The notes under the pieces were generated by a model. It was not told where the DNA came from, searched no databases, and worked only from the letters and a program-made list of their open reading frames with translations. Below, one piece after another: positions 1 to 5,894 of a DNA stretch of 12,754 bases. The stretch's first letter is position 1, and the number at the start of each line of letters is the position of its first letter. Made by a program: the position numbers and the translations under genes. Origin of the DNA: Synergistaceae bacterium (GTDB taxonomy: Bacteria; Synergistota; Synergistia; Synergistales; Aminobacteriaceae); contig JAFRSL010000038.1 in the NCBI GenBank assembly GCA_017427625.1, forward strand, positions 1-12,754, written 5' to 3'.

Positions 1-782
1 TCATCAACGGTGTCTATCAGATGGTCGTGCTTTACCTCATGGGCTGGATAATCCCAATCACGAATCCTGCGCTGCTACTCTCACGTGGCTATGGAGTGAG
101 AAACGCTGTCAGCCTTCTGGGAATACGCGGAATACTCGACAACCTCATTCCAGCGGTAATAACTGGAACACAGGGGGCGGGTCAATTCCTGAGCGTTCAG
201 GGCGGAAATGCGTTCATTCTGATTCAGCTGCCATTCCTTGAGGGGACGATAAGGATTCCTCTTGCGACTCTGATTGTGATTGCACTGTTCTGCGTTTTCA
301 TCGTGTGGTTCAGGAAGACGAAGCTCGGACAGGACATGAGGGCAATCGGGCAGAGCCAAGCCGTTGCCGACAGCGCAGGAATCCCCGTCAACCGGACACG
401 AATAATAGCAATCGTAATCTCGACTGTACTAGCTTGCTACGGACAGATCATCTACCTTCAGAACATGGGGACTCTGAACACTTACAACAGCCATGACCAG
501 GCCGGAATGTTCTCGATTGCGGCGTTGCTGATTGGCGGTGCGAGCGTATCACGTGCGACGATTGCCAACGTTTTCGCAGGGGTAATACTCTTTCACCTGA
601 TGTTCATCGTTGCGCCTGTCGCTGGTAAAAATCTCATCGGTGATGCGCAGATAGGGGAATACTTCCGTGTCTTCGTGTCGTACGGGATCATTGCGATTGC
701 GCTTGTGCTTCATGCGTGGAGGCGTAACAGAGAGCGTGAGGCTGCGAGGAGAAGTCTTCGCGGAAACAAGGGAGGCGAGTAA
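1..782 (+). CDS. ABC transporter permease, BPD_transp_2 (BMP/sugar-nucleoside type), 5' partial
   Basis: This is the C-terminal part of an inner-membrane permease. The reading frame is open back to base 3, so the true start lies outside the window and the ATG at 21 is internal. Several hydrophobic segments are visible. The cytoplasmic coupling loop near the middle (KTKLGQDMRAIGQSQA, then AGIPVNRTR) is typical of the RbsC/BmpD permease family, in which the permease contacts the ATPase. The C-terminus is a basic, arginine-rich tail after the last helix. Family members pair with an ATPase and a basic membrane lipoprotein to import sugars or nucleosides; those genes would lie to the left. The substrate cannot be told from the sequence. 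The stop at 780-782 is two bases from the next start, so the two genes are an operon. Confidence 0.88.
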   Translation, partial: INGVYQMVVLYLMGWIIPITNPALLLSRGYGVRNAVSLLGIRGILDNLIPAVITGTQGAGQFLSVQGGNAFILIQLPFLEGTIRIPLATLIVIALFCVFIVWFRKTKLGQDMRAIGQSQAVADSAGIPVNRTRIIAIVISTVLACYGQIIYLQNMGTLNTYNSHDQAGMFSIAALLIGGASVSRATIANVFAGVILFHLMFIVAPVAGKNLIGDAQIGEYFRVFVSYGIIAIALVLHAWRRNREREAARRSLRGNKGGE

Positions 783-784
783 CG

Positions 785-1300
785 ATGACTGAGATTCTGA
801 ATGAATACTGGGAGATTGCGCGGACGTTCCTTGACACGTGGGGAATAAGCTACTGGCTTGCAGGATTGATTGTGATTCTTGCGGTGTGGCTGATTTTCTA
901 CATGCTTCGAGGGGTAAGGTTCTTCCGTTTCCTGATGAGGTGGTACCAGCGAATCATAGTTCTTGCGGGACTCATTGCGCTGGGATTCTGGCTGTTCTAC
1001 ATCGGAAGGGAACATCAGATTTTCCTCGACAACAAGGCTGTGAACGACTACAAGCCATTGGAGCAGGTCAACGTGAGCATTAACGGTGGTGAGGTGGCTG
1101 AATTGATGCCGCGAGACAGAGACATGAAGAAAGCTGTCGGGCCAGAGTTTGAGCTTAAAGCTGAGATTCTCGACGAGAAGGGTGAAATCGTGAACACGAT
1201 AACGCGGACGGTCAAGGTAGGTTGCAGCAAGGACATAATGATTAGCCTGTCTATGCTTGCCGGAGGAGCTGAGGATTTCATACTGCCCTCGCCGAGATGA
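785..1300 (+). CDS. Small two-helix membrane protein downstream of an ABC permease (DUF6672-like)
   Basis: The product has 171 residues. A short amphipathic N-terminus is followed by two hydrophobic helices, roughly residues 22-42 and 56-73, separated by an arginine-rich loop. A soluble domain of about 95 residues follows, rich in charged residues and apparent beta strands (VNVSINGGEV, FELKAEILDEKGEIV). It starts two bases after the permease stop, with a GGAGG-like site in the end of the permease gene, so the two are translationally linked. From memory, small proteins like this accompany BMP-type ABC transporters in Synergistetes and some other anaerobes under a DUF6672 label. I cannot verify the family name here. 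The role is unknown; an accessory subunit of the transporter is the simplest inference. Confidence 0.75.
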   Translation: MTEILNEYWEIARTFLDTWGISYWLAGLIVILAVWLIFYMLRGVRFFRFLMRWYQRIIVLAGLIALGFWLFYIGREHQIFLDNKAVNDYKPLEQVNVSINGGEVAELMPRDRDMKKAVGPEFELKAEILDEKGEIVNTITRTVKVGCSKDIMISLSMLAGGAEDFILPSPR

Positions 1301-1307
1301 TGAGAAC

Positions 1308-2099
1308 ATGAGCATACTGACAGAAGCGGCGATACGCGAGAAAATGAAACTGGCTACCCTGATGGACGATCCATTTGCGATGGAATTCTTCAGGGACAAT
1401 ATTCCTTGCACTCAGAAAATGTTGCGTGTAATTATGGACAGGGACGACCTTGTTGTGAGGAACGTTAAAGTCCAGTACGTAATGAAAGCAGCTGACGATT
1501 CGCGTTATGTAAGACTGGATATATATGCTGTCGACTCTGATAACCGTCATTATGACGTAGAGATTCAAGTTGGGCCGGAAGGAGCATTGCCTCAGAGAGC
1601 CAGATACAACAGCGCGATGATTGACGTGAATATCCTGAAGACTGGAGAGAATTACTCAGTCTTGAAGGAACGTGAGAGTATCGTAATCTTCATCACCGAG
1701 AAAGATGTATTAGGCGAGGAAGAGCCGATATACTTCATTGACCGCGTAATCAAGAAATCAGGAAAACCGTTCAATGACGGGTCGCACATAGTATATGTGA
1801 ACGCATCTCATCAGGATTTAACCACAGCACTTGGGAGGCTTATGCACGATTTTCACTGTGTTAAGCCTGAGGAGATGACCGATTCTGTTTTTGCGAGGAA
1901 AGCGCGGGAAATGAAAGGAGATGAGGAAATGGGCGTATGGAAGGAAATAGAAGCTGAAATTGAATCCAGAGCTGAAGCCAGAACAAGCGAAAGCATAGCG
2001 CAGAATTTCATCAAGATGGGAACTATTGCACTCGATGAAATCGCTAAGGCCTGCGGGCTTACCCTTCAGCGAGTTCAGGAATTAGCCGCCGGGAAATAG
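1308..2099 (+). CDS. Rpn-family PD-(D/E)XK nuclease / putative transposase-like protein
   Basis: The product has 263 residues from the ATG at 1308, which matches the usual N-terminus of the family better than the in-frame TTG at 1257. The PD-(D/E)XK core is visible: D71 in RLDIYAVD and E85-x-Q87 in YDVEIQ, followed by the conserved QRARYNSAMID segment and, later, the IVIFITEKDVLGEEEPIY and LMHDF motifs. The last 40 residues resemble a small helix-turn-helix tail (IALDEIAKACGLTLQRVQELA). Family members (RpnA-type, often labelled PD-(D/E)XK nuclease family transposase) are DNA endonucleases that promote RecA-independent recombination, and they occur in many variable copies per genome. It begins 7 nt after the preceding stop and has no strong ribosome site, which suggests coupling or insertion behind that operon. 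The core looks intact. Confidence 0.88.
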   Translation: MSILTEAAIREKMKLATLMDDPFAMEFFRDNIPCTQKMLRVIMDRDDLVVRNVKVQYVMKAADDSRYVRLDIYAVDSDNRHYDVEIQVGPEGALPQRARYNSAMIDVNILKTGENYSVLKERESIVIFITEKDVLGEEEPIYFIDRVIKKSGKPFNDGSHIVYVNASHQDLTTALGRLMHDFHCVKPEEMTDSVFARKAREMKGDEEMGVWKEIEAEIESRAEARTSESIAQNFIKMGTIALDEIAKACGLTLQRVQELAAGK

Positions 2100-2147
2100 A
2101 GGCTTCAACAAATACGGAGGGTCATCGGAACTATCTCATCAAAATAC

Positions 2148-2186
2148 GCGCACGGATACCCCTATAGCTATGGGGAGGAAGTGCGC
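2148..2186 (+). terminator. Two-tier hairpin, possible terminator of the upstream operon
   Basis: GCGCAC at 2148-2153 pairs perfectly with GTGCGC at 2181-2186. Inside this, CCCC at 2159-2162 pairs with GGGG at 2172-2175. A T-rich stretch (TAAATTACTTTACTTTTT) follows directly. It lies 50 nt after the Rpn-like stop codon, so a Rho-independent terminator for plus-strand transcription is the simplest reading. The internal loops are larger than usual, and it could instead be part of the left flank of the mobile element that follows. Confidence 0.5.
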
Positions 2187-2241
2187 TAAATTACTTTACT
2201 TTTTCCTCTTCCTCTCTTAAAATATAAATACATAGCAATAT

Positions 2242-2495
2242 GGGCGTTCTGTTGAAGAACGGATAACATACACAACGGTCTTAGAGCCGTTTTTAGGTTG
2301 GCAAGTTCCCTTTGTGCCGAGCGCATAAAAATTGTCAGACAGGCAGCGGAGGAGCAGGAGAAAAGCAATGTAAGCGGATAAGGTGTAACAGCCTTTACCA
2401 GATAGAGGCTAAAGTAAACTAGCCCCGGCGAATAAGGGTATTCTGGAGCGGTAGTATGCGTGTCCAGACGTTAGGCCACGTACCAAACTTCACCC
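2242..2495 (+). ncRNA. HEARO-like (omega-RNA) structured RNA without an IscB/IsrB gene
   Basis: This stretch has no plausible gene but is full of short stems. CGTTCT 2245-2250 pairs with AGAACG 2256-2261 around GTTGA. ACGG 2275-2278 pairs with CCGT 2287-2290. GGCTA 2407-2411 pairs with TAGCC 2420-2424. TCTGG 2442-2446 pairs with CCAGA 2464-2468. The 3' end ACTTCACCC can pair with the upstream GGGT near 2436-2439. The size, the 5' hairpin, and the location directly next to an IS200/IS605-type end hairpin match what I recall of HEARO RNAs. These are the guide RNAs of IscB/IsrB nucleases and normally sit upstream of the nuclease gene. Here no nuclease follows, so it would be one of the known stand-alone copies. 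The call rests on recalled family features; a covariance model search for HEARO would settle it. Confidence 0.68.
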
Positions 2496-2499
2496 AAAG

Positions 2500-2519
2500 C
2501 CCCCGCCTTTAGGCGTGTG
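2500..2519 (+). repeat. Right-end subterminal hairpin of IS200/IS605 type
   Basis: CCGCC-like bases at 2500-2507 fold back onto 2512-2519 around a TTTA loop. Four G/C pairs sit next to the loop, then pairs alternate with two C-T mismatches. Hairpins of the form CCCCGCC-TTTA-GGCG are typical right ends of IS200/IS605 and IscB/TnpB elements, where TnpA Y1 recognises them as single-stranded DNA. On the minus strand it could also act as a weak terminator for lysR, which ends 6 nt away. Confidence 0.6.
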
Positions 2520-2525
2520 GGTCGT

Positions 2526-3503
2526 TTACTCACTCCTCCTGCTCAACCTAACCAGCTTTTCACCGCCAATAACCGCAAACTGTTCCTCAAGAAGATCGAT
2601 GAATCTCCGGCAATGATGATTCAAATATCTCTGACGGCTGTATATTACGTATAGTTTCAACATTACAGGTTTGCCCTTGAAAGAGAGCGGAAATATATTT
2701 ACGTCATCGGCCATCTGATAGTGCCATCGCGCCATGTTCATGTGAGACGTGAAGCAGCCAGCTAATCCGGCGTTGCAGACAGGTGCCATTATCGTCGTGT
2801 ATCCGGCCTTGAGGTAGACTTTCGGCTCGTATCCCGCATCATTGAAGCACTGTGCAATTTTCCGCCCCATTCGTCCCAACGGAGACACTATCAGGAATGG
2901 TAGCCTCGAAAAATCCTCAAGGTCAGCACCATTGACAGACTTCTCCCGCAGAATGTTCATGTCCTCGCCGTAATACTTGTACAGCAGCTTATCCGACACG
3001 CAGAAATATACAGGGTCTTCACATGTCGCCTTAACGTTCACTTTGAGCCTTCGGGCATCAGTGTCAACAGTAACAGCGAAGTCAACCTGATTCTTCTGCA
3101 CTAGTATCTCCGAGTCATCACTTGTCCTGTCGATGATGTCGATTGTAACATTAGGGTACTCAGCCGAAAATTTTTCGAGAACGTTCGGAAGATAGTAGTT
3201 GAAACGCGGTGAGCTTGCGCTTATCGTGATTTCCCCCGTGTCGCTCTGCAATGTGTCAACAAGTATAGCCTTGAGATTGAGTTCTTCCTTATGGACTTTC
3301 TGCGCGAAACTTAGGACTTCCTTTCCCGCACTTGTGAGCTGAAGCGTAGGGTAACGGTAGAACAGCTTCGTCCCGTAATATGCCTCTAGCCTCGCTATGT
3401 GGTTGCTGAGTGTCTGCTGTGATATGTGAAGTCGTCCGGCCGTCCTCGTAATGTGCAAGTCCCTAGCTGTCTCCATGAAGTAATAAAGGCTGTCGAGTTC
3501 CAA
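2526..3503 (-). CDS. LysR-family transcriptional regulator
   Basis: The product has 325 residues. The N-terminal winged helix-turn-helix covers residues 1-60 (LYYFMETARDLHITRTAGRL, then ISQQTLSNHIARLE), followed by a linker helix and a substrate-binding domain from about residue 90 to 300. The start is a TTG at 3503 with a strong GGGAGGG site 6-7 nt upstream; any later ATG would cut into the DNA-binding domain. It is the third gene of a minus-strand group after the ACT-domain and cysteine-cluster genes, with a 32-nt gap to the latter. The effector and targets are unknown. LysR proteins usually control a neighbouring or divergent gene, which makes the antiporter operon or the Rpn side possible targets, but no operator is demonstrable. 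The stop codon lies immediately beside the mobile element, so its last residues may differ from relatives. Confidence 0.93.
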   Translation of the reverse strand: MELDSLYYFMETARDLHITRTAGRLHISQQTLSNHIARLEAYYGTKLFYRYPTLQLTSAGKEVLSFAQKVHKEELNLKAILVDTLQSDTGEITISASSPRFNYYLPNVLEKFSAEYPNVTIDIIDRTSDDSEILVQKNQVDFAVTVDTDARRLKVNVKATCEDPVYFCVSDKLLYKYYGEDMNILREKSVNGADLEDFSRLPFLIVSPLGRMGRKIAQCFNDAGYEPKVYLKAGYTTIMAPVCNAGLAGCFTSHMNMARWHYQMADDVNIFPLSFKGKPVMLKLYVIYSRQRYLNHHCRRFIDLLEEQFAVIGGEKLVRLSRRSE

Positions 3504-3535
3504 TTCTATCCCTCCCTGATTTTACAGTCAGTATA

Positions 3536-3796
3536 TCAACAATCGTTAGCTTGTTTAAGTTTCTCGCAGGCTGAGTAATTGAGAGCGTAAAATTCTTCAC
3601 GTTCCATCTTGTCCCGAAACATCAAGTCATACATTGCATCAATATTGCAGACTATAGGCCGTGAGTCATATATCGTGCATAAATTATTCTCGCGGTCAAG
3701 GTATATGCACGTACCTGTTCCGTCATCGAACGGCTCAAGCATCTTTATCCTTCTGATATTACGGCAACACAATCCACAGCAGTCGCACTTGAACAT
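3536..3796 (-). CDS. YkgJ-family cysteine-cluster protein
   Basis: This small protein of 86 residues has ten cysteines. The N-terminal cluster is C4, C6, C7, C10 and C11, with further cysteines at C30, C40 and C50, and C77 and C86 near the end. The pattern CxCCGLCC, then CIYL, CTIYDSRP and C, matches the YkgJ / UPF0153 family, thought to bind zinc or an iron-sulfur cluster. The biochemical role of the family is unknown. The ATG start at 3796 has a clear GGAGG site. It sits 32 nt before lysR on the same strand, so the two are likely co-transcribed. It is slightly short for the family but has the complete motif set. Confidence 0.85.
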   Translation of the reverse strand: MFKCDCCGLCCRNIRRIKMLEPFDDGTGTCIYLDRENNLCTIYDSRPIVCNIDAMYDLMFRDKMEREEFYALNYSACEKLKQANDC

Positions 3797-3964
3797 GGCC
3801 GAATGATCCTCCTAATTTTCACAATTGAATATACTGATTGCTGTATCACTGAGCCTCAGAATTCCGCATGAGGTTATTGCAAAGGGTATAGATGAATAAC
3901 CCCGTCGTATCAACGTAAAGCGCGCTGACCTCGTCGGGGTATTCGATTTCATTCGGATAATATA
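3797..3964. other. Intergenic region between ACT-domain and cysteine-cluster genes
   Basis: This 168-nt spacer lies between two minus-strand genes. It contains ACCCCG at 3899-3904, which can pair with CGGGGT at 3935-3940 across a 30-nt loop, and a perfect short inverted repeat CTGAGCCTCAG at 3849-3859. The hairpin lacks a T-tract on either strand, so it is not a good terminator. The inverted repeat could be an operator for the cysteine-cluster/lysR pair, and a TATATT on the minus strand lies just downstream of it. Both are weak signals. Confidence 0.3.
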
Positions 3965-4417
3965 TTACTCAAAAGCCCGCTTCAACGCTTCAAGCCCCTC
4001 ACACGCACGAGTCATGCTCACGATACAGATCGCGCTCTCTGATGTCGAGTTTATGATCTCGATGTTCACGTTCACAGACGCGAGTACACTGAACACTTTT
4101 GCAAGGACATGTGCTGAATCGGCAGGCGACTTCAAAGGCACCGTTATTGCCGCAACTTCCGACATGAACGAAACTCCCTGTCCCCCAACTCTCTCCGAAA
4201 CCTCACGGCAAACCGGGATAACATCATCGAGTCTCCCCTTCGGAATCAGGAACGACAAATCCGAACGCCCCCCGCGCATCGTGTTTTGTGTTACCATGCT
4301 CACGCTCACTGAATGCTTCGAGAGTTCCCCGAAAATTTCAGCCGCTATTCCTGGAACGTTAGGCAGTCCCAAGAACACCACGTGCACACACTCATCATTA
4401 AACATTATTGAACTCAT
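3965..4417 (-). CDS. Stand-alone tandem ACT-domain protein (aspartokinase regulatory-like)
   Basis: The product has 150 residues from the ATG at 4417, which has a GGGAG site about 11 nt upstream; an in-frame TTG at 4438 is the alternative. Two ACT domains fill the protein, about residues 10-85 and 90-150. The first carries LGLPNVPGIAAEIFGEL and the VTQNTMRGGRSDLSFLI motif, and the second HVLAKVFSVLASVNVNIEI. Both closely resemble the C-terminal regulatory region of aspartate kinases, which bind lysine or threonine. No kinase domain is attached, and no kinase gene is nearby. It could be an allosteric partner acting in trans, an amino-acid sensor or a regulator; the ligand is unknown. It is transcribed away from the antiporter operon, with a 115-nt divergent intergenic region between the two starts. 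Confidence 0.85.
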   Translation of the reverse strand: MSSIMFNDECVHVVFLGLPNVPGIAAEIFGELSKHSVSVSMVTQNTMRGGRSDLSFLIPKGRLDDVIPVCREVSERVGGQGVSFMSEVAAITVPLKSPADSAHVLAKVFSVLASVNVNIEIINSTSESAICIVSMTRACEGLEALKRAFE

Positions 4418-4504
4418 CGAGAATTTATCTCCCTTCAAAATTATTATGCGCTAATTTTACATTGCCTGTGTTAAAATTGCAGGTATCTTTCAATTTCGCA
4501 ATAA

Positions 4505-4510
4505 TATAAT
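4505..4510 (+). promoter_or_regulatory. Putative -10 box (TATAAT) of the antiporter operon
   Basis: A perfect TATAAT lies 22 nt before the TTG start of the first antiporter gene, in the divergent intergenic region. No good -35 box is found at the ideal 17 nt spacing; TTGCAG at 4477-4482 is too far from this box (22 nt) but 19 nt from the overlapping TAATAT. The short inverted motif CCTG...CAGG at about 4465-4483 overlaps the -35 zone and could be a regulator site. Confidence 0.4.
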
Positions 4511-4532
4511 CGTTACGCTTGGAGGTCTTCAG

Positions 4533-5009
4533 TTGAGCATAATATACTTCTTGCTATGGGTAATCTTTAATGGCAGAATCACCGTCGAAATCGTAATCAT
4601 CGGAGCGTTAATCTCATTCGTTCTCGACATATTCATTCGCAAAGTCCTCCGTCTCAATCTCACTGTCCGTAATCTCCTCAAGGCCGTGAGATTACTCCCT
4701 GACATTCTCCTCTACATGGTGGTGCTTCTTGTCGAGATAGTCCGCGCTAACTTCGCAATAACAAGGCTCGTCTTGGCACCTGAGATTGAGGTTGAACCTT
4801 GCCTCGTGAAGTTCAGGACACCGCTCAGGACTGAGGCCGCAAGAGTCGCGCTCGCAAACTCGATCACACTCACGCCGGGTACAATAACTGTGTCGCTTGA
4901 CGGGAATGATCTTCTTGTCCACGCATTGAACCGGGAGATTGCGAAGGGGCTTGAGGGAAGCGTATTCGAGAGATTACTTTCAAGAATGGAGAGGATACTT
5001 CATGCCTAG
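4533..5009 (+). CDS. mnhE: Na+/H+ antiporter subunit E (MrpE/MnhE/MbhA-like)
   Basis: The product has 158 residues, the usual size of MnhE. Two or three N-terminal hydrophobic helices (residues about 2-35 and 55-72) are followed by a soluble C-terminal domain with the family hallmark NSITLTPGTITV. In Mrp and Mbh complexes this small membrane subunit helps assemble the cation-translocating module and contributes little direct ion chemistry. The start is TTG at 4533, supported by GGAGG at 4521-4525. It is the first gene of the operon, 28 nt after the proposed -10 box, and overlaps the next gene by 8 nt. Confidence 0.93.
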   Translation: MSIIYFLLWVIFNGRITVEIVIIGALISFVLDIFIRKVLRLNLTVRNLLKAVRLLPDILLYMVVLLVEIVRANFAITRLVLAPEIEVEPCLVKFRTPLRTEAARVALANSITLTPGTITVSLDGNDLLVHALNREIAKGLEGSVFERLLSRMERILHA

Positions 5010-5295
5010 TGTCGAAACTTTGAGGAGCTTTCTGCTTACAGGGAGCGTCGTATTTCTGTCGGCAACAATATTCTTCTGCCTAATGAGGGCAGCGTTGGGG
5101 CCGCGATATTCGGACAGGATAATTGCCGCGAACATAATCGGTACGAAAATTATCCTTCTCATCGCGGTATTGTCGCTCATAATCGGCGAGGGCTATCTTG
5201 CTGATATATGCCTGATTTACGCGGTGATAAGTTTCTTGTCGGTTGTAGTGCTGGCGAGGTCGGTCATTGAGAGGAAGGAAGGTTCAGAGGAATGA
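5002..5295 (+). CDS. mnhF: Na+/H+ antiporter subunit F (MrpF/MnhF/MbhB-like)
   Basis: The product has 97 residues from the ATG at 5002, preceded by GGAGAGG in the end of mnhE; a longer in-frame extension upstream lies entirely inside mnhE and is not used. Three hydrophobic helices cover about residues 10-30, 38-58 and 63-85. The signature ALGPRYSDRIIAANIIGTK between helices 1 and 2 is typical of MnhF. In the complex it is a three-helix subunit packed with MrpE and MrpG. It is coupled to both neighbours by overlaps (8 nt with mnhE, ATGA with mnhG). Confidence 0.93.
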   Translation: MPSVETLRSFLLTGSVVFLSATIFFCLMRAALGPRYSDRIIAANIIGTKIILLIAVLSLIIGEGYLADICLIYAVISFLSVVVLARSVIERKEGSEE

Positions 5296-5636
5296 TAAGG
5301 GTGATTATCGCGGGTATTCTGATGGTTTGGGGGCTGTTCGCTCTTGGGATTGCTACGGTGGGAATATTCAGGTTCTCGACGATGCTGAACAGGATTCACG
5401 TTGCTGCGAAATGCGATACTATGGGGGCATTGCTTGTGCTTTCGGGGCTGATAGTGCTTTCGGGGTGGACTGTGTTCTCGCTGAAGCTGGCACTGGTGAT
5501 AGTGTTCCTGTGGCTTTGCAACCCTGCGGCGAGTCATTTGGTGGCAAGGGCTGAGGTGAAGACGAATCCCGAACTTGAGCGGATATGTGATTTCGTTGAC
5601 CTTACGGAAGGAGATGAAAGCGATGATAATCGTTGA
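5292..5636 (+). CDS. mnhG: Na+/H+ antiporter subunit G (MrpG/MnhG/MbhC-like)
   Basis: The product has 114 residues with three hydrophobic helices in the first 85 and a short acidic, charged tail. The MnhG signature is seen in the FRFSTMLNRIHVAAKCDTMG loop and in NPAASHLVARAE near the end of helix 3. MrpG is part of the small-subunit module with E and F that forms the sodium path in Mrp/Mbh complexes. The ATG overlaps the mnhF stop as ATGA (5292-5295), and its own end overlaps the next gene by 14 nt, so translation is coupled along this part of the operon. Confidence 0.93.
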   Translation: MIRVIIAGILMVWGLFALGIATVGIFRFSTMLNRIHVAAKCDTMGALLVLSGLIVLSGWTVFSLKLALVIVFLWLCNPAASHLVARAEVKTNPELERICDFVDLTEGDESDDNR

Positions 5637-5880
5637 GTGGCTGCTTCTGCTGTTCCTGATAGTGTGCGCAATCGCGGTGTCAATCTCGAAGAACCTGCTG
5701 AACTCGGTGATAATCTTCATGAGCTACAGCCTCGTCATGGCCGTGATATGGGTATTGCTGAGGTCGCCGGATTTGGCGATTACGGAGGCGGCTGTGGGTG
5801 CGGGGGTTACGAGCGTGCTGTTCTTCTTGGCACTGAGGAAAATCGGGCAGATGGGACACAAAGACGAAGGGGAGAAGTGA
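5623..5880 (+). CDS. MbhD-like subunit (DUF4040; equals part of the MrpA C-terminus)
   Basis: The product has 85 residues from the ATG at 5623, with AAGGAG at 5608-5613 nine nt upstream. It has three hydrophobic helices, with SPDLAITEAAVGAGVTSVLFF as the recognisable MbhD/DUF4040 motif; the glutamate in ITEA lies in the membrane and is conserved in the family. In Bacillus-type Mrp complexes this domain is the C-terminal part of MrpA. Here it is a separate gene, as in Mbh-type hydrogenases and archaeal Mrp-like antiporters. It overlaps mnhG by 14 nt. Its partner domain (MbhE) lies 920 nt further on, past the toxin-antitoxin cassette. Confidence 0.87.
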   Translation: MIIVEWLLLLFLIVCAIAVSISKNLLNSVIIFMSYSLVMAVIWVLLRSPDLAITEAAVGAGVTSVLFFLALRKIGQMGHKDEGEK

Positions 5881-5894
5881 ACGGTGAGAAAGTA

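Larger units (their letters stand above)
2242..2525 (+). mobile_element. Non-autonomous IS200/IS605-type mini-element carrying the RNA (ends approximate)
   Basis: The structured RNA segment and the right-end hairpin together form a unit of about 285 bp with no transposase or nuclease gene. IS200/IS605 elements have subterminal hairpins instead of terminal inverted repeats and make no target duplication, so the exact ends cannot be fixed from one copy. The left boundary is placed at the start of the structured RNA and the right boundary just before the lysR stop codon. Movement would require a TnpA supplied from elsewhere in the genome. An alternative is a decayed fragment of a longer element. 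Confidence 0.55.

Noticed and set aside
1257..1307. Earlier TTG start for the Rpn-like gene
   Set aside because: The added 17 residues overlap the preceding gene, have no ribosome site, and do not look like the family N-terminus.
2186..2368. 60-codon minus-strand open frame inside the structured RNA region
   Set aside because: No ribosome site, no recognisable motif, and the composition follows the RNA stems.
2500..2519. TnpB-type right end with a guide 3' of the hairpin
   Set aside because: No TnpB remnant is found upstream on the plus strand, and the structured RNA upstream fits a 5'-guide HEARO better. It is not fully excluded.
3899..3940. ACCCCG/CGGGGT pairing as a terminator
   Set aside because: The loop is 30 nt long and no T-tract follows on either strand.
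3846..3968. Minus-strand open frame of about 40 codons after the ACT gene with protein-like composition (DEVSALYVDTTGLFIYTL)
   Set aside because: It has no usable start codon until near its end, a stop lies just upstream in the same frame, and no slippery site would join it to the ACT gene. It may be a decayed fragment, but this cannot be supported.
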